From Gandjariella thermophila (GTDB taxonomy: Bacteria; Actinomycetota; Actinomycetes; Mycobacteriales; Pseudonocardiaceae), in NCBI RefSeq assembly GCF_005405885.1, contig NZ_BJFL01000020.1, forward strand, positions 1 to 64,000: a stretch of 64,000 bases of DNA, read 5' to 3'. The position numbers were made by a program, and so were the translations under genes. The notes below the pieces were generated by a model, which had not been told where the DNA came from, did no database searches, and worked only from the letters and a program-made list of their open reading frames with translations. This document shows positions 16,243-25,016 of the stretch, piece after piece (position 1 is the stretch's first letter; every line of letters begins with the position of its first letter).

Positions 16243-17282
16243 GCCGGCGAGGCCTCCTTCACCACCGCGATGCTGGACGGCGCCGTCAGACCCACCGTCT
16301 CGACGAGCCGCAGGCCCACCTTGCCCAGCAGGTCGCGGAGTTCCTGCTCGGTGCGGTCCCGGCCGCGGGTCAGGGCCAGCATCGTGATGTCCATGAACTT
16401 CCCGGGATGCGGCGTGTCACCTTCCGGCAGGATCGGGTCGATGATCAGCAGCTTCGCGCCGGGGGCCATCGCGTTCCTGATGTTGCCCAGCACGACCAGC
16501 GCCTCGTCATCGTTCAACTGGTGGAGCACGTGGGACAGCACGTACGCGTCGCCGCCGGCCGGCACCGACTCGAAGTAGCTGCCGCCGACCGCCTCGATCC
16601 GCGAGGCGTGCCCGGTGCTTTCCAGGAACTTCCCGGCGCCGGAGACGACGTGCGGCTGGTCGAAGAGCACGGCACGCATCTCCGGGTAACGGTCGAGGAT
16701 CATCGCGATGAGGTGGCCGTGCGCGCCGCCCACGTCGACGAGGCGCTGGATACCACCGAAGTCGTAGGCCGCCACGGCGGCCCGCTGCACCTGGCGGGCG
16801 CCGTTACCCATGGCCCTGCTGAACAGCGCCGTCATGTCCGGCCGGGCCGCCAGGTACTCGAACAACGTGGTGCCGTTGACGTGCTCGAACGCCGGCTCGC
16901 CGGTGCGGATGGTGTGCTCGATCGCCCCGTACGCGTCGCGCATGAACGGCTTGCCCTGCAGCCGGAACACGTCCCGCATGGAACGCTCGGAGTCGGTCCG
17001 CAGTGTGTCGGCCAGTGGCGTCAGGCCGAACGTGCGCGGCGAGACCTCGGTGAACACGCCCTTGCTGGCCAGCGCGCGCAGCACCCGGTACAGCGAGTCG
17101 GCGTGCGTGTCCGTGCGAGCCGCCAACTCGTCGACGGTCAGCGGGCCGCCGGCCAGGTGGTCGGCGACTCCCAACTCGGCAACCGCGCTCAGCATATGCC
17201 CGATCCGCAGGCCGCTGTGGAACTCCGTCATCGTCGCGATCACCGACGCCGGGTCCGTGGGCCCGTCAACAATCTCCGACAT
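16239..17282 (-). CDS. SAM-dependent O-methyltransferase (acetylserotonin-OMT type)
   Basis: A 347-residue methyltransferase of the TcmN/DnrK/plant-OMT kind. The N-terminal dimerisation and winged-helix part (residues 1-110) includes VDELAARTDTHADSLYRVLRAL. The SAM-binding loop is LVDVGGAHGHL. The region equal to the family's LHDW motif reads VLHQLNDDEA, so the histidine is kept but the DW is lost. It probably methylates a phenolic hydroxyl of the aromatic polyketide. ATG 17282 follows GGAG; the stop overlaps the MBL-fold start. Regiospecificity cannot be predicted. Confidence 0.88.
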   Translation of the reverse strand: MSEIVDGPTDPASVIATMTEFHSGLRIGHMLSAVAELGVADHLAGGPLTVDELAARTDTHADSLYRVLRALASKGVFTEVSPRTFGLTPLADTLRTDSERSMRDVFRLQGKPFMRDAYGAIEHTIRTGEPAFEHVNGTTLFEYLAARPDMTALFSRAMGNGARQVQRAAVAAYDFGGIQRLVDVGGAHGHLIAMILDRYPEMRAVLFDQPHVVSGAGKFLESTGHASRIEAVGGSYFESVPAGGDAYVLSHVLHQLNDDEALVVLGNIRNAMAPGAKLLIIDPILPEGDTPHPGKFMDITMLALTRGRDRTEQELRDLLGKVGLRLVETVGLTAPSSIAVVKEASPA

Positions 17283-17348
17283 GTGAACTCCGCTTCCTAT
17301 CCAGGTCCCGATGGTTCTCTCGTGATCAGCACAAGACCGGAGTGCGGC

Positions 17349-17639
17349 TCACGCCTGGTACTCCTGCACGACCTCGCACAGCAACGACTCCGACGACGCG
17401 TGCTCGCGCAGCGCCCGGGCGTGCGGCTCGAACAGGGGATCCGCGACCGCGGCCCGCAGCGCGCCCTCGTCGGCCCACTCGGCGATGTTGAGGTAGCGCG
17501 GCTCGTCACCGTTGACCCGGACGAGACGGTGCCTGCGGTACCCGTCCTTCTTCGTCATGAATGCCGAGGTGTCGGCGAAGGTCCGCTCGAAGTCGTCCGG
17601 GTTGCCGTGAACCCGGAACAGGTTGACGAAAATCAACAC
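17349..17639 (-). CDS. ABM-family quinone-forming monooxygenase
   Basis: A 96-residue antibiotic-biosynthesis monooxygenase, a ferredoxin-like fold that oxidises anthrones to quinones without cofactor (ActVA-Orf6, TcmH, ElmH relatives). It starts MLIFVNLFRVHGNPDDFERTF-like (first ten residues MLIFVNLFRV) and includes HRLVRVNGDEPRYLNIAEW, cited here as the RYLNIAEW core with the family's tryptophan. The GTG start is preceded by GGGAG. It lies seven bases after the aromatase/cyclase gene in the same operon. It most likely installs the quinone oxygen of the aglycone. Confidence 0.83.
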   Translation of the reverse strand: MLIFVNLFRVHGNPDDFERTFADTSAFMTKKDGYRRHRLVRVNGDEPRYLNIAEWADEGALRAAVADPLFEPHARALREHASSESLLCEVVQEYQA

Positions 17640-17646
17640 GGCACAC

Positions 17647-18603
17647 TCAGCTCCCGGCGTTTCCCTCGACGAAATCCTTCATCAGGCGCAGCGTCGCCTG
17701 GCTGTTCGCGCTCAGCGCCCGCGTCACGAAGTGCCGGGCCGCGTCGACGGAACGGGCCGACTCCGGCAGGCGTCCCAGCTCCGCTGGGTTGAGCACCACC
17801 GTGTGGCTCGACGTGACCACCGAGGCATCGTCGGACTCGGTGAACGACCAGCACCCGACGTGGCCGCCCAGGAACGGCGGGAAGGTGGTCTGCTTGTACA
17901 CGATCGCGCGATCCGGGAAGCAGACCCGGTAGGACGCCGTTCGGTGCGTCGAGCCGTCGTTGGCGACAGTGTCCATCTCCAACAGCTGGACATCCGGCGC
18001 GACCAGCGCCAGGTTGACGCCGGCGACGTGCGGCAGCCTCTCCGCCCAGGCGTCCGCCCGGTCGATGAATTCGTAGGCGTCCCGCACCGGCCCGCGGACC
18101 TCGACGCTGTCGGAGAACTCGAAGACAAGCTTGTCCGCGCCGGCCGCGCGGGTGGCGGCCGCCTCGAGTGAGGCGAGTTCTTTGGCGCTGTTGGTCTCGA
18201 CCGCGCGCTCGATCCATGACAGGGCCGACGGGTCGTCGTCCACCGCGGAGAACTCGTGGCCCAGTTCGACCCGGCAGGTGTCCGCCGAGAGCGGCCGGAC
18301 CGTCCACACGCCGCGCATCGCGGCCACCGGATCCTGCGGCGTTTCCTGAGCGAATTCGATGCGCAGGCCCCGCGGGTCCAGCCGGCGCAGCGACGTCCAC
18401 GTCTTGACCGTTTCGTTCGCGGTCGCCCACAGCCGGATCCGCTGGTCCCCTCCGCCCAGGTCGGTCGACTCGGCGTGGATCGTGGGCGGGAATATCACCG
18501 GCCAGCCGCGGACATCAGCCAGCAGGTCGTACACGGTCGCGGCGGGGGCCGCGATGGTCCTCGAGTGTTCGGTCCGAACCCCGGTGACTTCGTTGCGCTG
18601 CAT
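17647..18603 (-). CDS. two-domain polyketide aromatase/cyclase
   Basis: A 318-residue protein made of two START/SRPBCC-type domains (about residues 8-150 and 160-310), the length and layout of ActVII-type di-domain aromatases. Domain 1 has IAAPAATVYDLLADV and RGWPVIFPPT; domain 2 has VRGPVRDAYEFIDRADAWAER (key part DAYEFIDRAD). In pathways with a C9 ketoreductase such proteins aromatise the first ring. That agrees with the ActIII-like gene just upstream. The ATG at 18603 fits the family start. Confidence 0.88.
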   Translation of the reverse strand: MQRNEVTGVRTEHSRTIAAPAATVYDLLADVRGWPVIFPPTIHAESTDLGGGDQRIRLWATANETVKTWTSLRRLDPRGLRIEFAQETPQDPVAAMRGVWTVRPLSADTCRVELGHEFSAVDDDPSALSWIERAVETNSAKELASLEAAATRAAGADKLVFEFSDSVEVRGPVRDAYEFIDRADAWAERLPHVAGVNLALVAPDVQLLEMDTVANDGSTHRTASYRVCFPDRAIVYKQTTFPPFLGGHVGCWSFTESDDASVVTSSHTVVLNPAELGRLPESARSVDAARHFVTRALSANSQATLRLMKDFVEGNAGS

Positions 18604-18617
18604 GACACGTCCAAACC

Positions 18618-19403
18618 TCAGTAGTTGCCGAGACCGCCGCACACGTTGATCGCCTGCGCCGTCACCGGAGCTGCCGCGTCCGACACCAGGTAGCCGACCA
18701 GTCCGGCCACCTCCTCGGGCGTCGAGTACCGCCCGAGCGGTATCTTGGCGTTGAACCTGCCGAGCACCTCCTCCTCGGTGGTGTCCCACACCTCGGCATA
18801 TCCCTTACGCACCCGCTCGGCCATCGGCGTCTCGACATAACCCGGGCACACGGCGTTCACCGTGACGCCGGTCTTGGCAAGCTCCAGGCCGAGAGCTTTC
18901 GTGAAGCCGATTACTCCGTGCTTCGATGCCGAGTACGGCGCACCCAGCACAACGCCCTGCTTGCCGCCGGTCGACGCGATGTTGATGACGCGGCCCCAAC
19001 CGGAATTGAGGATACCGCCGTTCTTGAGCACTTCTCTGGTCACGAGGAACACGCTGTTCAGATTGGTGTCGATCACATCTGCCCAGAGTTCGTCCGAGAT
19101 TTCGGCCGTCACGCCGCCGCCGCTACGACCGGCATTGTTCACCAGGATGTCGACACGCCCGTACTTCTCGGTCACAGCCCGCACGAGAGCACGCACGTCG
19201 TCCACGTTGCGCACATCGCACGGGCTCCCGGCCACGTCATGGCCTTCACCGAGTAACTGCTTCACCACGTCGTCGACCGCGTCGCGACGCCGCCCGCACA
19301 GGTACACCCGAGCACCGGCCTGCGCGAGTTGCTTCGCGATGGCCAGACCGATTCCGCTCGTCCCACCGGTGACGAGCGCTACCTTCGCCACAATTCTCGA
19401 CAA
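18618..19403 (-). CDS. ActIII-like C9 polyketide ketoreductase
   Basis: A 261-residue SDR ketoreductase. Cofactor motif TGGTSGIGLAIA, NNAGRSGGG, serine in NIASTGGKQG, and catalytic Tyr157/Lys161 in PYSASKHG. The C-terminus NVCGGLGNY is the hallmark of ActIII-type enzymes, which reduce C9 of the nascent poly-beta-ketone with NADPH. The TTG start at 19403 has GGAGG seven bases upstream. It gives exactly the length and residue numbering of ActIII, so I prefer it to GTG 19391 or longer readings. It lies between the ACP and aromatase/cyclase genes. A reduced C9 narrows the product to ActIII-type folds. Confidence 0.92.
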   Translation of the reverse strand: MSRIVAKVALVTGGTSGIGLAIAKQLAQAGARVYLCGRRRDAVDDVVKQLLGEGHDVAGSPCDVRNVDDVRALVRAVTEKYGRVDILVNNAGRSGGGVTAEISDELWADVIDTNLNSVFLVTREVLKNGGILNSGWGRVINIASTGGKQGVVLGAPYSASKHGVIGFTKALGLELAKTGVTVNAVCPGYVETPMAERVRKGYAEVWDTTEEEVLGRFNAKIPLGRYSTPEEVAGLVGYLVSDAAAPVTAQAINVCGGLGNY

Positions 19404-19433
19404 TTCTCCACCTCCACGACCGTGCGGGAACAA

Positions 19434-19688
19434 CTAGGCCGACTTGATGAGCTGGACGAGGTCGGACAACCTCTTCGCGGTGGGCAGTCCCTCTTCGTCC
19501 ACCTTCACGCCGTAATCGCGCTCTATCTTCGCGACCGCCGCCAGAACGGCGATCGAGTCGTAGCCAAGGTCCTCCAGTGCGGCGTCCGCACCGATCGACG
19601 CGTCGACCGGGTTCGGCGCACCCGCGACCTCAGCCAGAACCTGTCGAAGGTCATCGACCGTGACCTGTTGTGCAGGCACTGCAATCAT
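19434..19688 (-). CDS. type II PKS acyl carrier protein
   Basis: An 84-residue acyl carrier protein. Serine 45 in LGYDSIAVL is the phosphopantetheine attachment site, and the acidic helix II region fits docking to the ketosynthase pair. Its ATG overlaps the KS-beta stop, so it is translated together with the synthase subunits. Together with KS-alpha and KS-beta it forms the minimal PKS. Confidence 0.93.
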   Translation of the reverse strand: MIAVPAQQVTVDDLRQVLAEVAGAPNPVDASIGADAALEDLGYDSIAVLAAVAKIERDYGVKVDEEGLPTAKRLSDLVQLIKSA

Positions 19689-20902
19689 CCCTCCATGGAT
19701 TTCACGACCATCGCTGAGTTGAATCCGCCGTACCCCCGCGCGAGTACCAGGGCCGTGCTCAGCTGCTGAGCACGAGGCTCGCCGAGAACCAGATCCAGAA
19801 CGTGGTCCGGGTCGGGGGTGCTGTTGACCGTGGGCGGGATCACGCCGTCCCGGATGGCCAGGAGAGCCAAGGCCAGGTCCAGGACCGGGCCGGCGGAATA
19901 GAGGCGCCCCACCATCGTCTTGGGCACCGTCACCGGCACCCGTCGCGCGCCGAACACGTCGGCGACCGCCGCCGCCTCAGCGTCGTCGAGCCCCCGCACG
20001 GCATGCCCGTCGGCGAACACCACGTCGATCTCGCCGGGCGTCAGCGAGGCATCGGCCAGGGCGATCTCGATTGCCTTGCGGAGCGCGGGGGAGGTCCCGG
20101 CGGCCGACCTGCGGTCGAATGTGGCGGCGTGGCCGGCGATCTCTCCATAGGCCTCGGCCGGCACCACATCGCGACCGGCGGCCGGCCGCAGGACGAGCAT
20201 GGCGGCGCCTTCTCCGGGGACGTAGCCGCAGGCTCGACCGTCGAACGGCAGATACGCCCGGTCCGGCTCCGCCGCGCGACTGATCCGGTTGCTGGCGAGC
20301 TGGGCGACCCAGCCCCAGGGGCACAGCGCGCTGTCCGCGCCGCCGGTGATCATCAGCTCCAGTCCCTTGCGCACCTGACGTCGCGCCTGCGCCACCGCGT
20401 CCAGGCCGCCCGCCTGATCGCCGACGAGGACCCCGGCCGGGCCCTTCAGGCCGTGCCGGATCGAGATCTGCCCGGTGTTGACCGCGTAGAACCACGCGAA
20501 CGACTGGTAGGGGCTGACATGTTCCGGCCCCTTGCTCCACAGGTTCTCCAGCTCGCGCTGGCCGAATTCGAAACCACCGGCGGTCGCGGCGGTGACGACT
20601 CCCGCGCCGAATTCGGGAAGGTTCGTCAGATCCACCTTGGCGTCTCGCACCGCCCCCTCGGCCGCGGCCAGCGCCATCCGGGTCATGTGATCCGTTTGCG
20701 GGATCAGCCGGCCGGGGATGTGCTGTTCTGGAACGAAGCCGGACACCTCGCCCGCGATCCGAGCCGGGTACTGGTCGGCGTCGAACCTGCTGATCGTCGC
20801 CAGTCCGCTGCGACCGCTCAGCGTGGCCGACCACACGTCCTCGGTGTTCAGGCCGTTGGCGGTGAGCAGGCCGATACCGGTGACTACCACCTTATCGCTC
20901 AT
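19685..20902 (-). CDS. type II PKS chain-length factor (KS-beta)
   Basis: A 405-residue ketosynthase homologue in which the active cysteine is replaced: residues 159-166 read LVGDQAGG with Gln163. This is the glutamine of chain-length factors such as ActI-ORF2 (which has it at 161). The second ketosynthase histidines are also not conserved (FADGHAVRG). KS-beta pairs with KS-alpha and sets the number of malonyl units. The ATG at 20902 overlaps the end of KS-alpha by 11 bases, so the pair is coupled. Chain length cannot be read with confidence by eye. Confidence 0.94.
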   Translation of the reverse strand: MSDKVVVTGIGLLTANGLNTEDVWSATLSGRSGLATISRFDADQYPARIAGEVSGFVPEQHIPGRLIPQTDHMTRMALAAAEGAVRDAKVDLTNLPEFGAGVVTAATAGGFEFGQRELENLWSKGPEHVSPYQSFAWFYAVNTGQISIRHGLKGPAGVLVGDQAGGLDAVAQARRQVRKGLELMITGGADSALCPWGWVAQLASNRISRAAEPDRAYLPFDGRACGYVPGEGAAMLVLRPAAGRDVVPAEAYGEIAGHAATFDRRSAAGTSPALRKAIEIALADASLTPGEIDVVFADGHAVRGLDDAEAAAVADVFGARRVPVTVPKTMVGRLYSAGPVLDLALALLAIRDGVIPPTVNSTPDPDHVLDLVLGEPRAQQLSTALVLARGYGGFNSAMVVKSMEG

Positions 20903-22160
20903 CGTGCCGCCCACTCGTCAGGACCATGGCGCTCTGAAACCCCCCGAATCCGCTGCCCACGGTGAGCACGACGTCGGTCCGGTGTTCCCTCGCGGTCCTC
21001 GGCACGTAGTCCAGATCGCACTCCGGGTCGGGGTGCTGGAGGTTCGCGGTCGGGGGAACGACGTTGTGCTTCATGGCCAGAATCGATGCCACGATCTCCA
21101 GCGAGCCGATCGCGCCGAGCGAGTGCCCGATCATCGACTTGATCGAACTCACCGGCACGTTGTAGGCCGCCGATCCCAGGCTCTTCTTGAATGCCGCCGT
21201 CTCGTGGCGGTCGTTCTGCTTCGTACCCGAACCGTGTGCGTTGACGTAGTCGACGCTCGCGGGCGACACCCTCGCCTCGGCGAGCGCCGTCGTGATCGCA
21301 TGGGCCATCTCGTACCCGTCCTTGCGCAGACCGGTCATGTGGTACGCGTTGGCCGCCGAGGCGAAGCCCGCGATCTCGCCGTGGATCGTCGCGTCGCGCC
21401 GGCGGGCGTGCGCCACGCTTTCCAGCACCAGCACGGCCGCACCTTCGCCGAGCACGAACCCGTTCCTGGTGTTGTCGAACGGACGCGACGCCTCCGCCGG
21501 CGTGTCGTTGCGCGGCGTGGTCGCCTTGATCGCGTCGAAGCACGCCAGGGTGATCGGCGAGATCGGCGCGTCGCTCGCGCCGGCGATCACGAGGTCGGCG
21601 CGCCCATCGCGGATGATCTCGGCGCCGTAGGCGACCGCGTCGATGCCCGAGGTGCAGCCGGTGGACACCACCGTGACCGGGCCCTGGGCGTCCACCAGCC
21701 ACGCCACCTCGGCAGCCATCGAGCTGGGCACGAGCTGCTCGTAGAGCCGAGGTGAGCCGTAGTCGTGGTCCACCAGCCAGGACCGCCCGCTGTCGCTGAC
21801 GATCCGGTACTCGGAGTCCAACGACATCGTGGCGCCGACCGCGCTTCCGATCACCACGGCCACGCGATACGGATCAGCGTTGGCGAAGTCGGCGCCGCTG
21901 TCGGCCACCGCCTCCCGCGCCGCCACCACGCACAGTTGGGCGAACCGGTCCATCCGACGGATCTCACGAGGAGAAAAACCCATCTCGGCGGGGTCGAAGT
22001 CGATCTCCGCAGCTACCTGGGACCGGAACGGAGCCGGATCGAAGAACGTGATCCTCCGGGTCGCGGTGCGCCCTTCTGCCAGCAACGACCAGAAGTTTTC
22101 CGTGCCGATCGCTCCCGGCGCGACGACTCCGAGTCCCGTCACAGCGACTCGTTGAGACAT
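20892..22160 (-). CDS. type II PKS ketosynthase (KS-alpha)
   Basis: A 422-residue ketosynthase with Cys169 in STGCTSG, the histidines in NAHGSGT and IGHSLGAIG, and the C-terminal [13 protein letters not shown]. It condenses malonyl-ACP units in a heterodimer with KS-beta. ATG 22160 follows AGGTAGGAA. It is separated by 63 bases from the sugar methyltransferase upstream but lies in the same strand run. No KSIII or dedicated acyltransferase is near, so priming by decarboxylated malonyl (acetate start) or by an unusual acid from the CoA module are both open. Confidence 0.95.
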   Translation of the reverse strand: MSQRVAVTGLGVVAPGAIGTENFWSLLAEGRTATRRITFFDPAPFRSQVAAEIDFDPAEMGFSPREIRRMDRFAQLCVVAAREAVADSGADFANADPYRVAVVIGSAVGATMSLDSEYRIVSDSGRSWLVDHDYGSPRLYEQLVPSSMAAEVAWLVDAQGPVTVVSTGCTSGIDAVAYGAEIIRDGRADLVIAGASDAPISPITLACFDAIKATTPRNDTPAEASRPFDNTRNGFVLGEGAAVLVLESVAHARRRDATIHGEIAGFASAANAYHMTGLRKDGYEMAHAITTALAEARVSPASVDYVNAHGSGTKQNDRHETAAFKKSLGSAAYNVPVSSIKSMIGHSLGAIGSLEIVASILAMKHNVVPPTANLQHPDPECDLDYVPRTAREHRTDVVLTVGSGFGGFQSAMVLTSGRHDER

Positions 22161-22223
22161 TTCCTACCTCGCTCGAAGTGCAATCCATGTCACGACGTGA
22201 CGCGTGGCGTCACGGGCAGGTGG

Positions 22224-23438
22224 TCACACCAGTCCCCGCCTCGGGATGAACCGCGGGATCCCGCCGTCGATGTTGATCCCCTTGTCGATGAACGCCAGGT
22301 TGCGGTAGACGTGCAGGCCGGCCACCTTCGAGGCGACGCCTTCCGCGGCCACCCCCGCCGCCACGTGGTGCTCCTCGTGGTGCAGGGCGTCCACCAGCTT
22401 CTTGACCAGTCCGACCGACGTCGACGGGCCCGCCACCGCCGCGTCGTCACCGCCGTACCCCGGGCAGTAGGACGTCCACATGTCTTCGATCACGTAGGTG
22501 CCGCCGGTCCGCAGGTGCTCGAAGAGCACGGAGAACGAGTGCAGCACGTGTTCGTTGATATGGCTCCCGTCGTCGATGATGATGTCGAACGGCCCGTACT
22601 CCCGGGCGATCCCGGTGAGCCAGTCCGCGTTGTTCTGGTCGCCCCGCAGCGTCTTGATGCGCGGCTGGTCGAGACCGGACTTGTCGAAGATGTCCATGCC
22701 GAACACCACCGCGCGCGGGAAGTACCGGCGCCACATCAGCAGCGACCCGCCACCGGTGCTCCGCCCTTCGAATCCCCCGATACCGATCTCCAGGATCCGC
22801 AACCGCTCGTGCCGCAGTCCGCCGAAGTGCCGTTCGTAGTGCGGCGTGAACCAGTGCAGTCCGCCCCACTTGTCGGACAGGTACCGGGTCGACAGCTCGC
22901 CAAGATCGGGCGGTGCCGCGTCGATGCCGGACAGCACCGCTGTCGTGGCGCGCTGCGAGTACAGCACCGACTCCAGCAGGTCGCGGTCCCTGGAGGGGTC
23001 GTGCGACTCCTCGAACCGCGGGCGCAGCGCCCGCCGGCTGGGCCGGGGAGTTCGGGCGTGGCCGAAGACATCGCGGACCAGATCGGCGCAGTCGTAGCTG
23101 ATGACGTGCACCGCGGTCGCGCTGGTGCCCTCGAAGAACTCGATCTGCCCTTCCGGACGCACCCGGAAGACGTAGCCGACGGGTTCGGCGATGCCCTCAC
23201 CGGTGAGCTCCAGGCCGACGTCGAACGTGCGGTGCACGTTCGCGGGATCGGCCCGGAACACGATCTCCTCGACCAGCAGCCGCGCCACCCGGGCGACGCC
23301 GAGGCCGCTGATCGTCTTCCACAGGTCGTCGTCGCGGCCGTCTGCCGCCCCGATGAGCCGCTCGATCTCGTCCAGGCTCAGACCGTCCACCGGGTACTCC
23401 TTCGTGACCTCGTCGGGTCCGCCGCTCGCGGGAGTCAC
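22224..23438 (-). CDS. MycE/OleY-type sugar O-methyltransferase
   Basis: A 404-residue, two-domain methyltransferase matching the metal-dependent MycE/OleY family. The N-terminal half (1-160) is the oligomerisation domain. The C-terminal half has LRILEIGIGGFEG for SAM, IIIDDGSHINEH with the expected metal aspartate and base histidine, and YVIEDMWTSY with the second metal pair. These enzymes methylate a hydroxyl of a deoxysugar already attached to the aglycone. GTG 23438 directly follows the stop of the small gene upstream. Together with the glycosyltransferase it predicts an O-methylated sugar, for example O-methyl-rhamnose; the position on the sugar is unknown. Confidence 0.88.
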   Translation of the reverse strand: MTPASGGPDEVTKEYPVDGLSLDEIERLIGAADGRDDDLWKTISGLGVARVARLLVEEIVFRADPANVHRTFDVGLELTGEGIAEPVGYVFRVRPEGQIEFFEGTSATAVHVISYDCADLVRDVFGHARTPRPSRRALRPRFEESHDPSRDRDLLESVLYSQRATTAVLSGIDAAPPDLGELSTRYLSDKWGGLHWFTPHYERHFGGLRHERLRILEIGIGGFEGRSTGGGSLLMWRRYFPRAVVFGMDIFDKSGLDQPRIKTLRGDQNNADWLTGIAREYGPFDIIIDDGSHINEHVLHSFSVLFEHLRTGGTYVIEDMWTSYCPGYGGDDAAVAGPSTSVGLVKKLVDALHHEEHHVAAGVAAEGVASKVAGLHVYRNLAFIDKGINIDGGIPRFIPRRGLV

Positions 23439-23732
23439 CTACTCGCTCCAGGTGCTCGGGTCGAAGCTGTCGGGGGACGCGAGGGGGATGATTTCGAACT
23501 TGAGGTGGTGGCTGATCGGGTTCGAGTAGAGCGCCTTCAACAGCTGTTCGTGCGACTCGACGTCGTAGATGTTCAGCCCACCCTGGGTGCCGACGCGGAT
23601 CCAGCTGTGCTGGATCACTCCCTCGTCGATCAGCTTCCGGTGGTACTCGAAGCCATCGGGCAGCATCCTGCGGAACTCGGGCAGCACCTGGCTGGACGGC
23701 AGGGGTGCCACGAGCACGGCGAAAAGAGCCAA
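23439..23732 (-). CDS. muconolactone-isomerase-like small protein
   Basis: A 97-residue ferredoxin-like (muconolactone delta-isomerase family) protein. Marks are LAPLP-like N-terminus (FAVLVAPLP), EYHRKLIDEGVIQHSW, and LLKALYSNPISHHLKFEIIPL, of which SNPISHH is typical. The TTG at 23732 has GGAGG seven bases upstream; GTG 23750 lies before that site and is less likely. The stop is immediately followed by the methyltransferase GTG. Similar small folds act as cyclases, isomerases or monooxygenases in aromatic polyketide pathways. The exact step is unknown. Confidence 0.78.
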   Translation of the reverse strand: MALFAVLVAPLPSSQVLPEFRRMLPDGFEYHRKLIDEGVIQHSWIRVGTQGGLNIYDVESHEQLLKALYSNPISHHLKFEIIPLASPDSFDPSTWSE

Positions 23733-23772
23733 TTCAGTTCCTCCGGTCACACGGTCGACGCACGGGGCGGCG

Positions 23773-25014
23773 TCACTTCGCGATCTCCTCCAGTTGCGGC
23801 ACGATGTCGGCCGGGCTCGGCTGGCATCGCATGCTGTCCCTGAGCCGCCGCGCGCCGGCCCGGAACCGGTCCTCGGTCAGCAGCGGCACAAGCTTGTCCC
23901 GCACGACCCGTGGGCTCGCCTCGGCGGGCGACAGGTAGATCCCGGCACCCAGTTCGGCGAGTTGCCGGCCGCGGAAGACGTTGTCCCACAGGTTGGAGAC
24001 GATGATCTGCGGCACGCCGGCCGCCAGCGCGCTTGCCCAGGTGCCCGAGCCGCCGTGGTGGATGATCGCGTCGCAGGTCGGCAGGAGCGCGCGCAGCGGA
24101 ACGAAGTCGACGAGGCGAACCCGGTCCGGGACTGGGCCGAACTCGGCCTGCTCCGCCTCGCCCAGCGTCGCGATCACCTCGACGTCCAGCTCGGCCAGCT
24201 CCCGGACCACGGCTTCGACGTCGACCGGGTTCGCGTAGTTGCCGCCCCGCGCCGTGATGCCCATCGTCACCGCGACCCTGGGCAGGCTCGGGGATTCGCG
24301 CAGCCACTCCGGCACCACCGACGACCCGTTGTAGGGCACGTAGCGGGCGGAAATGCTCTGCCGTGGCGACGGGATCCGGAGCTCGGGCGGCGAGAGCTCG
24401 ATCTGCCACTGCCCGAAGAGTAGGTCCTCGTCGAATTCGCGACCGAACTTTCCGACCGCGGCCGCCAGCCAGTCGCCAAGCGCGTCGTCACGCAGCCACG
24501 GGGGCTGTTCGGCCAGCGCGGACGAAACCTTCCGCCGCATCTGGTAGAAGAGGTCAGGGCTCCACACCAACCGCCCGTGCGGGATATTCTTCGCGGCGCC
24601 GACAATCGCGCCGGAGAACGTGAACTGCTCCCAGATGATGAGATCCGGCTGCCAGAAGTCCACATATTCGGCCATTTCCCGAATGAAACACGCGTCGTTG
24701 GCCAGTGCGTAGAACGTGCCGGTCAGCACGTCGTTGGCGCTCAGCACCTGCTGCGCCGAGTCGTCGCGCATGCCGGTGAAATCGATGCTCGAGTAGAAGG
24801 CCACCAGATCGGCGCCGAGCCGGCCCAGCAGTCCGCCGTGCTCGTCACCGGAGCCCACCGGCACCGCGACGAGGCCGGCGCCCGTCACGCGGTCGACCAG
24901 CTGCGGCTTGACGGCGACGTGCACATCGTGTCCTGCGGCCTGCAGGCCCCACGCGAGCGGAACCATGGTGTTGAAATGCGCCTCGGCCGGCAGCGACGTC
25001 AGGAGTACGCGCAT
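23773..25014 (-). CDS. activator-dependent GT1 glycosyltransferase
   Basis: A 413-residue GT-B fold glycosyltransferase of the EryCIII/DesVII/AknS group. The N-terminus MRVLLTSLPAEAHFNTMVPL binds the acceptor. The donor motif IIHHGGSGTWASALAAGVPQ is at about residues 320-340, with IVSNLWDNVFRG after it. This subgroup needs a P450-like helper, and one is encoded directly upstream with a TGA/ATG overlap region. The donor is a nucleotide deoxysugar; no genes for its synthesis are in this window. I chose ATG 25014; GTG 25020 would overlap the helper stop and is also reasonable. Confidence 0.9.
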   Translation of the reverse strand: MRVLLTSLPAEAHFNTMVPLAWGLQAAGHDVHVAVKPQLVDRVTGAGLVAVPVGSGDEHGGLLGRLGADLVAFYSSIDFTGMRDDSAQQVLSANDVLTGTFYALANDACFIREMAEYVDFWQPDLIIWEQFTFSGAIVGAAKNIPHGRLVWSPDLFYQMRRKVSSALAEQPPWLRDDALGDWLAAAVGKFGREFDEDLLFGQWQIELSPPELRIPSPRQSISARYVPYNGSSVVPEWLRESPSLPRVAVTMGITARGGNYANPVDVEAVVRELAELDVEVIATLGEAEQAEFGPVPDRVRLVDFVPLRALLPTCDAIIHHGGSGTWASALAAGVPQIIVSNLWDNVFRGRQLAELGAGIYLSPAEASPRVVRDKLVPLLTEDRFRAGARRLRDSMRCQPSPADIVPQLEEIAK

Positions 25015-25016
25015 GG

